Below, in pieces: positions 37,041 to 45,896 of a stretch of 64,000 nt of DNA. Source of the stretch: Streptomyces sp. NBC_01262. GTDB lineage: Bacteria; Actinomycetota; Actinomycetes; Streptomycetales; Streptomycetaceae. Below the pieces are notes generated by a model that saw only the letters and a program-made list of their open reading frames with translations, ran no database searches and had not been told where the DNA came from. The stretch spans positions 7,286,501-7,350,500 of the forward strand of contig NZ_CP108462.1 of the NCBI RefSeq assembly GCF_036226365.1, given 5' to 3'. Both the position numbers and the translations under genes were made by a program. The first letter of the stretch is position 1, and each line of letters starts with the position of its first letter.

Positions 37041-37649
37041 TTACTCCCAATCCCCTGGCTGGGCGACTTTACCGGAGTCCGGGATCATGCCGGCCGAACC
37101 GGCCAGGGTGAGCAACTCGTCCACGGACCACTGGTCGTAGGCGTGCCGGCCGTAGGTGACGGCGAGGACGCGGCCGTCGCTCGCGATGAGGAAGTCGGCG
37201 GGGAGGCCGAGGCGGCCGCCGTTCGGGGTGGCGGCCGGCAGGTGTTCGCGGCGGCGGGCGGCCTGGTACGCGCTGCGGGCGACCGCGCGCAGGACCGGCA
37301 GCCAGACACGGGGGTCGAGGAGAGCGCGGGGGGCGGCCTCGACACCGAATTCGGCGTAGAGGTGCTTGGCAGGGTCCGCGATGACGGGGAAGGGGAGGCC
37401 CGCGGTGTGCTCGGCGAGTTCGTCGGCGGGGGAGTGGAAGAGGACGACTTCCCGGATCCCGGCGGCCTCGATCTCGGCATGGCGGCGGACGACGGACTGA
37501 AGGTGCAGGTTGCAGACCGGGCAGCCGGCGAAGCGGCGGAACTGGAGGTGGGTGAGCCGTCCGGGACCGGGGTCGGGGAGGGCGACCGGTGGGCCGGTGA
37601 CGGGGGTGAGGGTGCGCGGGGTGATGGACGAGCCGGGTTTGAAGGGCAC
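37041..37649 (-). CDS. AhpC/TSA-type thioredoxin-fold protein
   Basis: 202 residues from GTG 37649 (AAGGAG 5 nt upstream); the longer frame runs through the TetR promoter and is not real. The core is LTHLQFRRFAGCPVCNLHLQSVVRRHAEIEAAGIREVVLFHSPADELAEHTAGLPFPVIADPAKHLYAEFGV. The CPVC motif replaces the peroxidatic PxxxTxxC of classic peroxiredoxins but matches the AhpC/TSA-like family with a CxxC. Two cysteines in CPVC could cycle as a disulfide. It is divergent from the TetR gene across a perfect inverted repeat, so it is probably repressed by it. Confidence 0.85.
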   Translation of the reverse strand: MPFKPGSSITPRTLTPVTGPPVALPDPGPGRLTHLQFRRFAGCPVCNLHLQSVVRRHAEIEAAGIREVVLFHSPADELAEHTAGLPFPVIADPAKHLYAEFGVEAAPRALLDPRVWLPVLRAVARSAYQAARRREHLPAATPNGGRLGLPADFLIASDGRVLAVTYGRHAYDQWSVDELLTLAGSAGMIPDSGKVAQPGDWE

Positions 37650-37686
37650 GGGGTCTCCTTCTGGGTCGCGGTCGCGTTTTTTAGGT

Positions 37687-37724
37687 GTACGGCATACGCC
37701 TATAACCGTACGCGTATGCCGTAC
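37687..37724. promoter_or_regulatory. perfect 13-bp inverted repeat, TetR operator candidate
   Basis: GTACGGCATACGC (37687-37699) and GCGTATGCCGTAC (37712-37724), separated by 12 bp, lie between the divergent peroxiredoxin-like and TetR starts. A dimeric TetR could bind here and control both genes. Confidence 0.7.
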
Positions 37725-37737
37725 GCTGTCAACCGCC

Positions 37738-38331
37738 ATGCCGCGCCCACGTTCGCTCACCCACGCCCACCTGGCCTCCGCCGCCCTCGCCGTCATCGAC
37801 CGTGACGGGCTCGCGGGGCTGTCGATGCGCGCGGTCGCCAAGGAACTGGGCGTGAGCACGATGGCGCTCTACCGCTATGTGGACGACCGCGAGGAACTCG
37901 AACGGCTCGTCGTCGAGCTGGTGCTCGGAGCCGTCGACACCGAGTCACCGGCACCCATCGAGGTCATGGTCGGGCGTCTGCGCGACGCTGTGGGAGCGCA
38001 TCCGGCCGTCGTGCCGTTGACCATCGCGCATCGGCACGCGTCCCGGAGCGTGCTGCGCTGGTCGGAGGCGGTGCTCGGGATCCTCGCGGAGGCGGGCTTC
38101 GAGGGTGAGCGGCGGGTCATCGCGTTGCGTGGGCTGCTGGGTTACGTGATCGGGGCGATCCAGCTCGAACACCTCGGGCCGCTGTCGGGCGAGGGGACGG
38201 TCGTCATCGCCGAGCTGCCGGCGGACGAGTTCCCGTACATGGCCGAGACCGCGCGGCAGGCACGGAAGGTCGGTGCCGACGAGGAGTTCTTCGGCGGGCT
38301 CGACGCGCTGCTGCGCGGCCTCGGTCTGTGA
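37738..38331 (+). CDS. TetR-family regulator
   Basis: 197 residues from ATG 37738. The helix-turn-helix HAHLASAALAVIDRDGLAGLSMRAVAKELGVSTMALYRYVDDREELERLVVELVLG is of the TetR/TetR_C type. The C-terminus (ALRGLLGYVIGAIQLEHLGPLSGEG, GADEEFFGGLDALLRGLGL) is the ligand-binding part. It is divergent from the peroxiredoxin-like/DUF4291 operon, and its start is 13 bp from the inverted repeat. Regulation of that operon and autoregulation are likely. The inducer is unknown. Confidence 0.9.
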   Translation: MPRPRSLTHAHLASAALAVIDRDGLAGLSMRAVAKELGVSTMALYRYVDDREELERLVVELVLGAVDTESPAPIEVMVGRLRDAVGAHPAVVPLTIAHRHASRSVLRWSEAVLGILAEAGFEGERRVIALRGLLGYVIGAIQLEHLGPLSGEGTVVIAELPADEFPYMAETARQARKVGADEEFFGGLDALLRGLGL

Positions 38332-38353
38332 GACCCGGGACCGGGACCGGTCG

Positions 38354-38824
38354 TCAGCAGGTCTTGGAGGCGACGGCGGTGCTGGTGTTGTAGCTGCAGG
38401 TGTCGACCTTGGCGCCGGTGGACTTGCGCAGGGTCGCGGTGTCCTTGGTGTTGTTCCAGATGTACCAGCTCTTGTTCTGGAACCTGTTCGTGGACGTGTT
38501 GCTGCCCTTGCCCGTGTGGACCTTGACGGTCTTGCCGGCGCCCAGTGTGAAGGTGCCGAAGGTGTACTTGTGGTTGGAGGCGTCGGTGAGGGTCCAGCCC
38601 TTGAGGCTGCGGGCGGCGGAGGTCGAGTTGGTGATGGTGACCCACTCGGCGTTGAGGCTGGAGTTCGAACCCCGGTCGCTGCCGGGGGAGTTGTAGTAGA
38701 TCTTCGCGAGGTGGACGGAGCCGGTGGCGGCCTGGGCCGCCGGTGTGGCGGCGACGGTGACGGCGGTCGCGGATATCGCGGTGATGAGGCACGCGAGAGT
38801 TCTGGTGCGGGTGCGGTTGCGCAT
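38354..38824 (-). CDS. secreted lamin-tail-domain protein
   Basis: 156 residues with a signal peptide (TLACLITAISATAVTVAATPAAQA). The mature part is one lamin tail (LTD) immunoglobulin-like fold: VHLAKIYYNSPGSDRGSNSSLNAEWVTITNSTSAARSLKGWTLTDASNHKYTFGTFTLGAGKTVKVHTGKGSNT, then LYIWNNTKDTATLRKSTGAKVDTCSY-type strands. Small secreted LTD proteins are frequent in Streptomyces and their role is not settled; binding to the wall, DNA or matrix has been suggested for the fold. It converges with the TetR gene across 22 bp. Confidence 0.9.
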   Translation of the reverse strand: MRNRTRTRTLACLITAISATAVTVAATPAAQAATGSVHLAKIYYNSPGSDRGSNSSLNAEWVTITNSTSAARSLKGWTLTDASNHKYTFGTFTLGAGKTVKVHTGKGSNTSTNRFQNKSWYIWNNTKDTATLRKSTGAKVDTCSYNTSTAVASKTC

Positions 38825-38909
38825 GACGGTAGGCCCCCCATTGGGCTGGTGCGTTTTGCGGGTGAAGGGGGAGCCTACGCCGTGCCTGCGTGGTTTGGGC
38901 GCGGTTTGT

Positions 38910-39782
38910 TCACATGAGGATCGCGGTGCCCGATCCGGTGACGCGGATGCGGTCGTCGTCCTCGCGCAGCGTGACCGTGAGGAGCCCCGGGCGGCCCATG
39001 TCGTGGCCCTGGTGGAGGGTGAGGGTGGCGGGGGCGGTGACCAGGTCCAGGGCGCGCAGGTAGGCGCCGAGGGCGGCAGCGGCGGCGCCGGTGGCGGGGT
39101 CTTCGACTACGCCGCCGACGGGGAAGGGGTCGCGGACGTGGAAGACGGTGCCGTCGGTGCCGGGCTCGCGCCAGACGAGCTGGACGGTGGTGAGGTCGAG
39201 GGAGGTCATGAGGGCGGCGAGGCGGTCGAAGTCGTAGTCGAGGTCGGCCAGGCGGGCGCGGGTGGCGGCGGCCAGGACGAGGTGGCGGGCGCCGGCGTAG
39301 GCGATGCGGGGCGGCAGGGCCGGGTCGAGGTCGGCGGCGGGCCAGCGCAGGGCGGCGAGGGCCTCGGTGACGGCGTCGACGGGGGCGTCCAGGACGTGCG
39401 GTTCGACGCTGGTGAGGGTGGCGAGCAGGGAGCCGGACGGGTCGGCGGTGACCGTGACCGGGACCTGCCCGGCCTGCGTGGCGAAGACGAAGTCGCCGGG
39501 GCCCAGGCGCTCGGCCAGGGCGATGGCCGTGGCGACGGTGGCGTGGCCGCAGAAGGGGACCTCCGCCTTCGGGCTGAAGTAGCGGACGTCCAGGTCGTGG
39601 CTGCTCCGGCGGCCGGTGACGAAGGCGGACTCCGAATAGCCCACCTCGGCGGCGATCGCCAGCATCGCGGCGTCGTGGAGGCCGGTGGCGTCCAGGACGA
39701 CCCCGGCCGGGTTGCCGCCCTTGGGGTCGGTGGAGAAGGCGGTGTAGCGCAGGACGTCCGTCGGATGTGCGATGTCTCCCAT
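38910..39782 (-). CDS. PhzF-family isomerase/epimerase
   Basis: 290 residues from ATG 39782. The family pattern is clear: YTAFSTDPKGGNPAGVVLDATGL, IAAEVGYSESAFVTGR, DLDVRYFSPKAEVPFCGHATVATAIALAERL (with the FCGHAT motif) and GVVEDPATGAAAAALGAYLR (the EDPATGSA motif of the second lobe). PhzF-like proteins carry out proton shifts on small acids using a glutamate; most have no assigned substrate. The frame is open far upstream only because it shadows the neighbouring glycosyltransferase. It ends the operon that begins with that gene, 8 bp away. Confidence 0.92.
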   Translation of the reverse strand: MGDIAHPTDVLRYTAFSTDPKGGNPAGVVLDATGLHDAAMLAIAAEVGYSESAFVTGRRSSHDLDVRYFSPKAEVPFCGHATVATAIALAERLGPGDFVFATQAGQVPVTVTADPSGSLLATLTSVEPHVLDAPVDAVTEALAALRWPAADLDPALPPRIAYAGARHLVLAAATRARLADLDYDFDRLAALMTSLDLTTVQLVWREPGTDGTVFHVRDPFPVGGVVEDPATGAAAAALGAYLRALDLVTAPATLTLHQGHDMGRPGLLTVTLREDDDRIRVTGSGTAILM

Positions 39783-39790
39783 GACCTGGC

Positions 39791-40927
39791 TCAACGCGCC
39801 GCCTTCGTACGGTGTTCCTCGGCCGGCGCCGCCGCCTGGGACGGTACGCCGGGCCCGCCGCCGGGCACGCCCACCTCGCCCGTGCGGCGCAGCTTGTGCC
39901 AGCCGAGGCGGCCGCCGGAGAAGGCGGTGGCGGTGGACTGGAGCAGGACCAGGTACATGAGCTGGCGGTAGATGACCTGCTGGAGGGGGAGCGGCCACAG
40001 GTCGCGCAGCCGTTCGCCGTCGAGGTGGAAGGCGTAGGCGGCGCAGGCGGTCTGGACGCCGAGGACGAGGGTCCAGGCGAGGGCGGTGCTGACCGGGTCC
40101 ATGAACAGCAGCCCGTAGAGGGCGAAGATGTCGATGAGCGGGGCCAGCAGCGGGGTCAGGATCTGGTAGAGCACGATCAGCGGCAGGCCGACGCGGCCGA
40201 AGCGCCCGGAGTGGCCCCGGTCCAGGCAGGCGCGGCGGTGCTTCCACATCGCCTGCATGGTGCCGTAGGCCCAGCGGTAGCGCTGCTTCCACAACTGCCG
40301 CAGGCTGCCCGGGGCTTCGGTCCAGGCGCGGGCGCGCTCGGCGTAGACGACGTGCCAGCCGGCGCGGTGCATGGCCATGGTGACGTCGGTGTCCTCGGCG
40401 AGGGTGTCGTCGCTCATGCCGCCGACCTCGTCCAGGGCGGTCCGGCGGAAGCCGCCGACCGCGCCGGGGATGGTCGGCATGCAGCGCATGAGGTCGTACA
40501 TGCGGCGGTCGAGGTTGAAGCCCATGACGTACTCGATGTGCTGCCAGCGCCCGATCATGGAGCCTCGGTTGCCGACCTTGGCGTTGCCCGCGACGGCCCC
40601 GATGCGCGGGTCGGCGAAGGGCTGCACCAGCTCGCGCACGGTGGACGGCTCGAAGACGGTGTCGCCGTCCATCATGACGATGAGGTCGTGACGGGCGTTG
40701 GCGACACCGTTGTTGAGGGCGGCGGGCTTGCCCGCGTTCTCCTGGCGTACGACGCGGACCCGGGCGTTCGGCAGGCGCGTGGCCATCTCCTCGACGATGT
40801 CGGCCGTGCCGTCGGTGGAGCCGTCGTCGACGACCACGATCTCGATCGGATGGTCGCTGACCATCAGGGAGTTGATGGTGTGGGCGATGCACTCGCGCTC
40901 GTTGTACGCGGGCACGATCACGCTCAC
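39791..40927 (-). CDS. GT2-family membrane glycosyltransferase (hyaluronan/chitin synthase type)
   Basis: 378 residues from GTG 40927. The sequence starts directly with the GT2 core SVIVPAYNERECIAHTINSL, then EIVVVDDGSTDGTADIV, LIVMMDGDTVFEP (DxD), GFRRTALDEVGG, and the processive motifs EDTDVTMAMHRAGW and QRYRWAYGTMQAMWKHR (QxxRW). Three or four C-terminal membrane segments follow. Homologues usually have an N-terminal membrane segment or a fused deacetylase; neither is present here, and no coding frame is seen upstream. It would polymerise or add a HexNAc-type sugar at the membrane. It is 8 bp upstream of the PhzF gene. Confidence 0.87.
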   Translation of the reverse strand: MSVIVPAYNERECIAHTINSLMVSDHPIEIVVVDDGSTDGTADIVEEMATRLPNARVRVVRQENAGKPAALNNGVANARHDLIVMMDGDTVFEPSTVRELVQPFADPRIGAVAGNAKVGNRGSMIGRWQHIEYVMGFNLDRRMYDLMRCMPTIPGAVGGFRRTALDEVGGMSDDTLAEDTDVTMAMHRAGWHVVYAERARAWTEAPGSLRQLWKQRYRWAYGTMQAMWKHRRACLDRGHSGRFGRVGLPLIVLYQILTPLLAPLIDIFALYGLLFMDPVSTALAWTLVLGVQTACAAYAFHLDGERLRDLWPLPLQQVIYRQLMYLVLLQSTATAFSGGRLGWHKLRRTGEVGVPGGGPGVPSQAAAPAEEHRTKAAR

Positions 40928-41051
40928 CGGCCCCGCCCGCCCCCGGGCTTCCGTTCCGGGCCTGTTCGCGGGCCGTACCGGGGCCGCGCGGGGCAGCGCC
41001 TCTTTCGGGTGGGCCCGATGCCCCGGGGTGACGGACGGGCCGGATTCAGCC

Positions 41052-42050
41052 CTACGCCTCGCCCGCGTAGCGCACGCCGATGCGGTCGCGGACCGTGTCG
41101 AGGGTGCGCATCACCGCGAGGCTGCCGTCCAGGGGGACGAGGGGTGACTCGGGCTCGCCCGCGCGAAGGCAGCGCATGACCTCCTCGGCCTCGTAGCGCA
41201 GGCTCGCGGCGGGGGCGGTGAACTCCTCGGGGTCGTGGCCCTCCCGGTGGAGTACGAAGCGGTCGGCGTGGAAGAAGCCGTGGGGGAACTCGATGCGGCC
41301 GGTCGTCCCGGTGACGGTGGCCGTGGTGGGGGTCCCGGCGGTGATGGAGCAGCTCAGGACGGCGACGGCGCCGCTGTCGTAGCCGAGCAGGATGCCGGTG
41401 TTGGCGTCCACGCCCTCCTCCGTCAGCCGGGCCCAGGCCTGGACCTCGTCGGGCTCGCCCAGCAGCAGGTGGGCGAAGGACACCGGGTAGACGCCGAGGT
41501 CGAGCAGCGCGCCGCCGGCCTGGGCGGGGTCGCGGAGGCGGTGGGTGGGTTCGAAGGGCCCGGAGAGGCCGAAGTCGGCGTGGACGGCGCGGACCTCGCC
41601 GATGGCGCCGTCGCGTACGAGGGCGTCGAGGCGGCGGATGGCGGGGTTGCAGTACATCCACATGGCCTCCATCAGGAAGCTCCCGCGCCCCCGGGCCAGC
41701 TCCACCAGCTCCCGCGCCTCGACCGCGTTGACGGTGAAGGACTTCTCGCAGAGCACGGCCTTCCCGGCGCTCAGGCACAGCCCGGCCGCGACCCGATGGG
41801 CGGAGTGCGGCGTGGCGACGTAGACCACATCCACCTCCGGGTCGTCCGCGAGCTCGGTCCAACTCCCGTACGCGCGCGGGATCCCGAACCGCTCGGCGAA
41901 GGCCTTGGCCGAGGCCTCGCCGCGCGAGGCGACGGCCACCACCTCGGCGTCCTCCTTGAGCTCCAGCAGCTCGGCGGTGAAGGCCGCGGCGATGCCGCCG
42001 GTCGCCAGAATGCCCCATCGGATCTTCCCGGGCTTCTCAGAATGTGCCAT
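41052..42050 (-). CDS. Gfo/Idh/MocA-family oxidoreductase
   Basis: 332 residues from ATG 42050. The Rossmann fold begins IRWGILATGGIAAAFTAELLELK. The NAD-linked half has VDVVYVATPHSAHRVAAGLCLSAGKAVLCEKSFTVNAVEARELVELA, where the EKS lysine is the catalytic one. The C-terminal half has MWMYCNPAIRRLDALVRDGAIGEVRAV and GGALLDLGVYPVSFAHLLLG. This branch resembles trans-1,2-dihydrobenzenediol dehydrogenase-like enzymes acting on sugars or related alcohols. It is divergent from the drug-efflux gene. A link to the polysaccharide clusters is possible but unsupported. Confidence 0.9.
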   Translation of the reverse strand: MAHSEKPGKIRWGILATGGIAAAFTAELLELKEDAEVVAVASRGEASAKAFAERFGIPRAYGSWTELADDPEVDVVYVATPHSAHRVAAGLCLSAGKAVLCEKSFTVNAVEARELVELARGRGSFLMEAMWMYCNPAIRRLDALVRDGAIGEVRAVHADFGLSGPFEPTHRLRDPAQAGGALLDLGVYPVSFAHLLLGEPDEVQAWARLTEEGVDANTGILLGYDSGAVAVLSCSITAGTPTTATVTGTTGRIEFPHGFFHADRFVLHREGHDPEEFTAPAASLRYEAEEVMRCLRAGEPESPLVPLDGSLAVMRTLDTVRDRIGVRYAGEA

Positions 42051-42126
42051 GTCCCGCTCCCGCCGCCCCGCTACCTGGTCTCGACCATTGTGTAAATCCT
42101 GAGAGCATAGAGAACGATTTGCCGAC

Positions 42127-43455
42127 ATGGAGACGGAGGCACGCATGCCGGGAGCCGGGCCGGTCCCGCCCGACCAGATATCCACACCGGACGCGTCAAA
42201 GCCGGTACGACCGGTACGACTCGCCGTACCCACAGCCGCCCGGCGTACGGGCCTGCTCGTCACCCTCGTCCTGGGCGGGCTCACCGCGCTGCCCCCGCTC
42301 TCCATGGACATGTACCTCCCGGCCCTGCCCGCCGTCACCCGCGCCCTGCACAGCCCCGCCGCCACCGTCCAGCTCACGCTGACCGCCTGCCTGGCGGGCA
42401 TGGCGCTGGGCCAGCTGGTCGTCGGGCCGTTGAGCGACCGGTGGGGCCGCCGCAGACCGCTGCTCGCCGGCATGGTGATCTACGTACTGGCCACCGCCGT
42501 CTGCGCCTTCGCCCCCACCGCCGAGCTGCTCATCGCCTTCCGGCTGCTCCAGGGGCTGGCCGGGGCGGCGGGCATCGTCATCGCCCGGGCCGTCGTCCGC
42601 GACCTCCACGACGGCCTGGACATGGCCCGCTTCTTCTCCACGCTGATGCTGATCTCGGGCGTGGCCCCGGTCATCGCCCCCGTCATCGGCGGCCAGGTGC
42701 TCCGGGTCACCGACTGGCGCGGCGTCTTCGCCGTCCTCACCGTCGTCGGGATCGCGCTCACCCTGGTCGTCTGGCGCTGGCTCCACGAGACCCTGCCTCC
42801 GGCCCGTCGCCACCAGGGCGGCCTCGGCGAGACGCTGCGCACCATGCGCGGCCTCCTGGCCGACCGCCGCTTCACCGGCTACACGCTGGTCGGCGGCTTC
42901 ACCTTCGCCGCCCTCTTCGCGTACATCGCCGCCTCCGCCTTCGTCGTCCAGGACCTGTACGGCGCCTCCGCGCAGACCTACAGCCTGCTCTTCGGCGTCA
43001 ACTCCGTCGGACTCGTCGCCCTCGGCCAGGTCAACGGCAAGGTGCTCGTCGGCCGCGTCTCCATGGACCGGGTCCTCGGCGCCGGGCTCGCGATCATCGC
43101 CGCGGCGGCCCTGGCGCTGCTCCTGATGACCTCCGGCGCGCTGGGCCGGGTCGGTCTGCCGCCGGTCGCCGCCGCGCTGTTCGTCCTCATGTCCGCCATG
43201 GGCCTGGTGCTGCCCAACGCGAACGCGCTCGCCCTGATGCGTACGCCCCATGCCGCCGGATCCGCCTCCGCGCTCCTGGGCACCTCCTCCTTCATGATCG
43301 GCGCCATCGCCTCGCCACTGGTCGGCATCGCGGGCGAGCGCACGGCCCTTCCGATGGCCCTGGTGCAGGTGGTGAGCGTGACCGTTGCCGTGGTCTGCTT
43401 CGCCGGGCTCTGCCGCCCCTGGCGGCGTACTGTGGATGCACCGCAAGCGCAGTGA
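42127..43455 (+). CDS. Bcr/CflA-family MFS drug efflux transporter
   Basis: 442 residues from ATG 42127. After a basic 35-residue tail come about 12 membrane segments. LSMDMYLPALPAVTRALHSPAATVQLTLTACLAGMALGQLVVGPLSDRWGRRRPLLAGM is the Bcr/CflA start plus motif A. FRLLQGLAGAAGIVIARAVVRDLHDG is the family-specific motif C region. The likely function is proton-driven export of drugs such as bicyclomycin or chloramphenicol analogues. The next small gene starts 24 bp later. Confidence 0.9.
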   Translation: METEARMPGAGPVPPDQISTPDASKPVRPVRLAVPTAARRTGLLVTLVLGGLTALPPLSMDMYLPALPAVTRALHSPAATVQLTLTACLAGMALGQLVVGPLSDRWGRRRPLLAGMVIYVLATAVCAFAPTAELLIAFRLLQGLAGAAGIVIARAVVRDLHDGLDMARFFSTLMLISGVAPVIAPVIGGQVLRVTDWRGVFAVLTVVGIALTLVVWRWLHETLPPARRHQGGLGETLRTMRGLLADRRFTGYTLVGGFTFAALFAYIAASAFVVQDLYGASAQTYSLLFGVNSVGLVALGQVNGKVLVGRVSMDRVLGAGLAIIAAAALALLLMTSGALGRVGLPPVAAALFVLMSAMGLVLPNANALALMRTPHAAGSASALLGTSSFMIGAIASPLVGIAGERTALPMALVQVVSVTVAVVCFAGLCRPWRRTVDAPQAQ

Positions 43456-43479
43456 GCGCACAGGCGTCAGGAGGCGGAC

Positions 43480-43677
43480 ATGTCCGAGCCGATCGACGAG
43501 AGCAAGTGGGCGTGGAAGACAGCCGACAGCTGCCTCCACACCGGGTCCGAACACACGATCGACCCCGAGGACCTCGTGATGGCCTCCGGCCGCGAGGTCA
43601 CCCCCGCCCGGCTGGAAGCGGCCCGCAGGGCCCTGGAGGAGCACGGTGCCGCGGCTGTCGAAAGGTACCTCCCCTGA
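43480..43677 (+). CDS. small hypothetical protein
   Basis: 65 residues from ATG 43480, with GGAGG 6 nt upstream. It is hydrophilic, with a helical second half (VTPARLEAARRALEEHGAAAVERYLP). It overlaps the next gene start (GTG 43646) by 32 bp, implying coupling. I do not recognise a family. A regulatory or binding role is only a guess; the coupling with a serine hydrolase is the one clue. Confidence 0.7.
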   Translation: MSEPIDESKWAWKTADSCLHTGSEHTIDPEDLVMASGREVTPARLEAARRALEEHGAAAVERYLP

Positions 43678-44701
43678 AGCTTTCGGCGGGCTGAACGCCC
43701 TCGTCGACGACATCCGGGCGTACGTGGAAGCCGTCCCCCGGCCCTGGTGCGCGGGGGCCGTCGTGCTGGCCGGGCGCGGCCCGGACGTCCTGCTGCACGA
43801 GGCGGTGGGCTGGGCCGTCCGCTACGCCGCCCACGACCGCGAGCTGCCGCGCGAACAGTGGGTCCCGATGCGCCCCGGCACGGTCTTCGACCTGGCCTCG
43901 CTGACCAAGCTCTTCACGGCGACCGTCACCGCCTGCGTGGACGCCGTGGACCTCGACGACCCGGTCGCCTCCCACGTCCCCGAATTCGGCGCCGCGGGCA
44001 AGGGGCCGATCACCGTCCGCCAGCTCCTCGACCACACCTCGGGCCTGCGCCCCGAGCTCCCCTTCTACGACTGCGCCGACGCCGCCGCCCGCACCGCCCT
44101 GCTGTGGGCCGAGGCCCCGGTCGCCGAGCCCGGCAGCGTACGGATCTACTCGGACCTCAACCTCATCGCCCTCCAGCACGTGCTTGAGCGCGCCACCGGC
44201 GAGGCCCTCGACGCCCTCGTCCGCGAGCACATCACCGACCCGCTCGCCATGTACGACACCCGCTTCAACCCGCCCGCCTCCTGGATCCCCCGGATCGCCG
44301 CCACCGAGGACCAGCGCCCTCCCTGGGGCCGCCTGGACCGCGGCATGCTCCACGGCGTCGTCCACGACGAGAACGCCTACGCCATGGGCGGCGTCGCCGG
44401 GCACGCCGGGCTGTTCTCGTCGGCGTGGGACCTGGCCGTGTTCTGCCGCGCCCTGCTGGACCGCGGCGGCCCCTGGCCCGGCTTCGAGGCCGACCAGCCG
44501 TGGTTCATGGGCGAGCTGGCGGGCCGTGGCGCTGTCGGGCACACCGGATTCACGGGGACGAGCCTCGTCCTGGACCCGGCCTCGGACTCCTACCTGGTGC
44601 TGCTCGCCAACTCCGTACACCCCTGCCGGGACTGGCGCGAGGGCAGTGCGATGCGGGCGGCGGCCGGGACGCGCTTCGCGCGGGCTCTGGCGTCGGTGTG
44701 A
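43646..44701 (+). CDS. class C beta-lactamase-like serine hydrolase
   Basis: 351 residues from GTG 43646. The three family motifs are in order: SxxK in DLASLTKLFTATV (nucleophile Ser), YxN in VRIYSDLNLIALQHVL, and HTG in GAVGHTGFTGTSLVL. There is no signal peptide, so it is probably cytoplasmic, unlike penicillin-binding relatives. The family includes esterases, D-aminopeptidases and transesterases; the substrate is unknown. It converges with the beta-propeller gene with a 19-bp gap. Confidence 0.9.
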   Translation: MPRLSKGTSPEAFGGLNALVDDIRAYVEAVPRPWCAGAVVLAGRGPDVLLHEAVGWAVRYAAHDRELPREQWVPMRPGTVFDLASLTKLFTATVTACVDAVDLDDPVASHVPEFGAAGKGPITVRQLLDHTSGLRPELPFYDCADAAARTALLWAEAPVAEPGSVRIYSDLNLIALQHVLERATGEALDALVREHITDPLAMYDTRFNPPASWIPRIAATEDQRPPWGRLDRGMLHGVVHDENAYAMGGVAGHAGLFSSAWDLAVFCRALLDRGGPWPGFEADQPWFMGELAGRGAVGHTGFTGTSLVLDPASDSYLVLLANSVHPCRDWREGSAMRAAAGTRFARALASV

Positions 44702-44720
44702 GCGTCGGTACGAGACGGGC

Positions 44721-45896
44721 TCAGCGGAAGATTCCCGTGTGCCCCAGCGAGTACCGCCCCGGTTGCGGGTACACCGCCAGGCCGTGCGGCCCGGACCCGA
44801 CCGGGATCTTGGCGATGGTGCGGCCGCTGGTCGTGTCGATCGCGTAGACCTCGGAGTCGTACCGGCCGGAGAGCCACAGCACCTTGCCGTCGGCCGAGAC
44901 GCCGCCCATGTCGGGGCTGCCGCCGCCGGGGATGTGCCACTTGCGCACGAGCCGGCCGGACGCGAAGTCCAGGACGGACACGGATCCCTCGCCCCGGTTG
45001 GAGATGTAGAGGTACTTCGAGTCCCGGCTGACGTACAGCCCGTGGCAGCCCTTGCCGGTCCGCAGCAGCCGGGGGCGGCTGAAGGAGTCCCCGTCCAGGA
45101 CCCACATGCCGTCGGCCGCCATGTCGGCGACGTACCAGGTGCGGCCGTCGGGGGAGACCTTGACGTCCTGCGGCATGGCGCCGCGCAGGGGGAGCCGGGC
45201 CTGGGCGACGACCTCCATCCTGGCGGTGTCGACCTTGAGCAGTTCGCCGGAGAACTCGCAGGAGACGATGAAGTACCGCCCGTCCGGGGAGAAGTCGGCG
45301 TGGTTGACGCCGTAGCAGCTCACCGGGACGACCTTCCTGACGGCCATGGTGTGCGCGTCGCGGAAGACGAGCTGGCGGTCGGCCGAGGCCATGACGACGG
45401 CGTATCTGCCGTTCGGCGTGAAGTACAGGTTGTACGGGTCGTGCACGCGGACGCGCGGGCCTGCGATGCGCGCCGTGCGGGGGTCGATCGGGGTGAGGGT
45501 GTTGCCGAGGTCGTCGTTGACCCAGAGGGTCTTGAGGTCCCAGGAGGGGACGACGTGCTGGGGCTGGCGGCCGACGGGGATGGTGCGGACGACCCTGTAG
45601 GTGGCGGGGTCGATGACGGAGACGGTGTCGGAGTTGGTGTTCGGGACGTAGACGAGCGAGGGGAAGCCGCGGACGACGGGGGAGAGGCGGTTCGGGCGGT
45701 CGGCCGCGTAGACATCGGCCGGGTCGAGGAGGGGCGGCATGCCGGGGAGGCCCCCGGGCGAGGCGGCCGCGACGGGGCTGGCGGAGACGGAACCGGACGG
45801 GCTGGGGGCGGGATGGTGCGCAGGGGCGGAGGAGGCGCACCCGGCGGCGAGGGCGAGCAGCAGCGGAAGCACGGGAAGAGCGAGGCGGCGGCGCAT
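44721..45896 (-). CDS. YncE-like beta-propeller lipoprotein
   Basis: 391 residues. The lipobox LALAAGC marks lipidation near residue 20, then a Ser/Pro-rich linker and a seven-bladed propeller of YVTN/40-residue repeats: VYVPNTNSDTVSVIDPATYRVVRTIPVGRQPQHVVPS, ADFSPDGRYFIVSCEFSGELLKVDTA, YLYISNRGEGSVSVLDFASGRLV and SEVYAIDTTSGRTIAKIPVG. Proteins like this bind partners at the membrane surface; no activity is known. Its ATG overlaps the stop of the NodB-like gene (TGATG), so the two are translated together. Confidence 0.88.
   Translation of the reverse strand: MRRRLALPVLPLLLALAAGCASSAPAHHPAPSPSGSVSASPVAAASPGGLPGMPPLLDPADVYAADRPNRLSPVVRGFPSLVYVPNTNSDTVSVIDPATYRVVRTIPVGRQPQHVVPSWDLKTLWVNDDLGNTLTPIDPRTARIAGPRVRVHDPYNLYFTPNGRYAVVMASADRQLVFRDAHTMAVRKVVPVSCYGVNHADFSPDGRYFIVSCEFSGELLKVDTARMEVVAQARLPLRGAMPQDVKVSPDGRTWYVADMAADGMWVLDGDSFSRPRLLRTGKGCHGLYVSRDSKYLYISNRGEGSVSVLDFASGRLVRKWHIPGGGSPDMGGVSADGKVLWLSGRYDSEVYAIDTTSGRTIAKIPVGSGPHGLAVYPQPGRYSLGHTGIFR

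Noticed and set aside
38910..40892. Single 660-codon protein across PhzF and the GT2 region
   Set aside because: The upstream half is out of frame with the GT2 motifs; only the PhzF part has family motifs, starting at ATG 39782.
40924..42018. Alternate minus-strand frame over the Gfo/Idh gene
   Set aside because: Arg/Gly-rich shadow; the frame ending at 41052 carries the Rossmann and EKS motifs.
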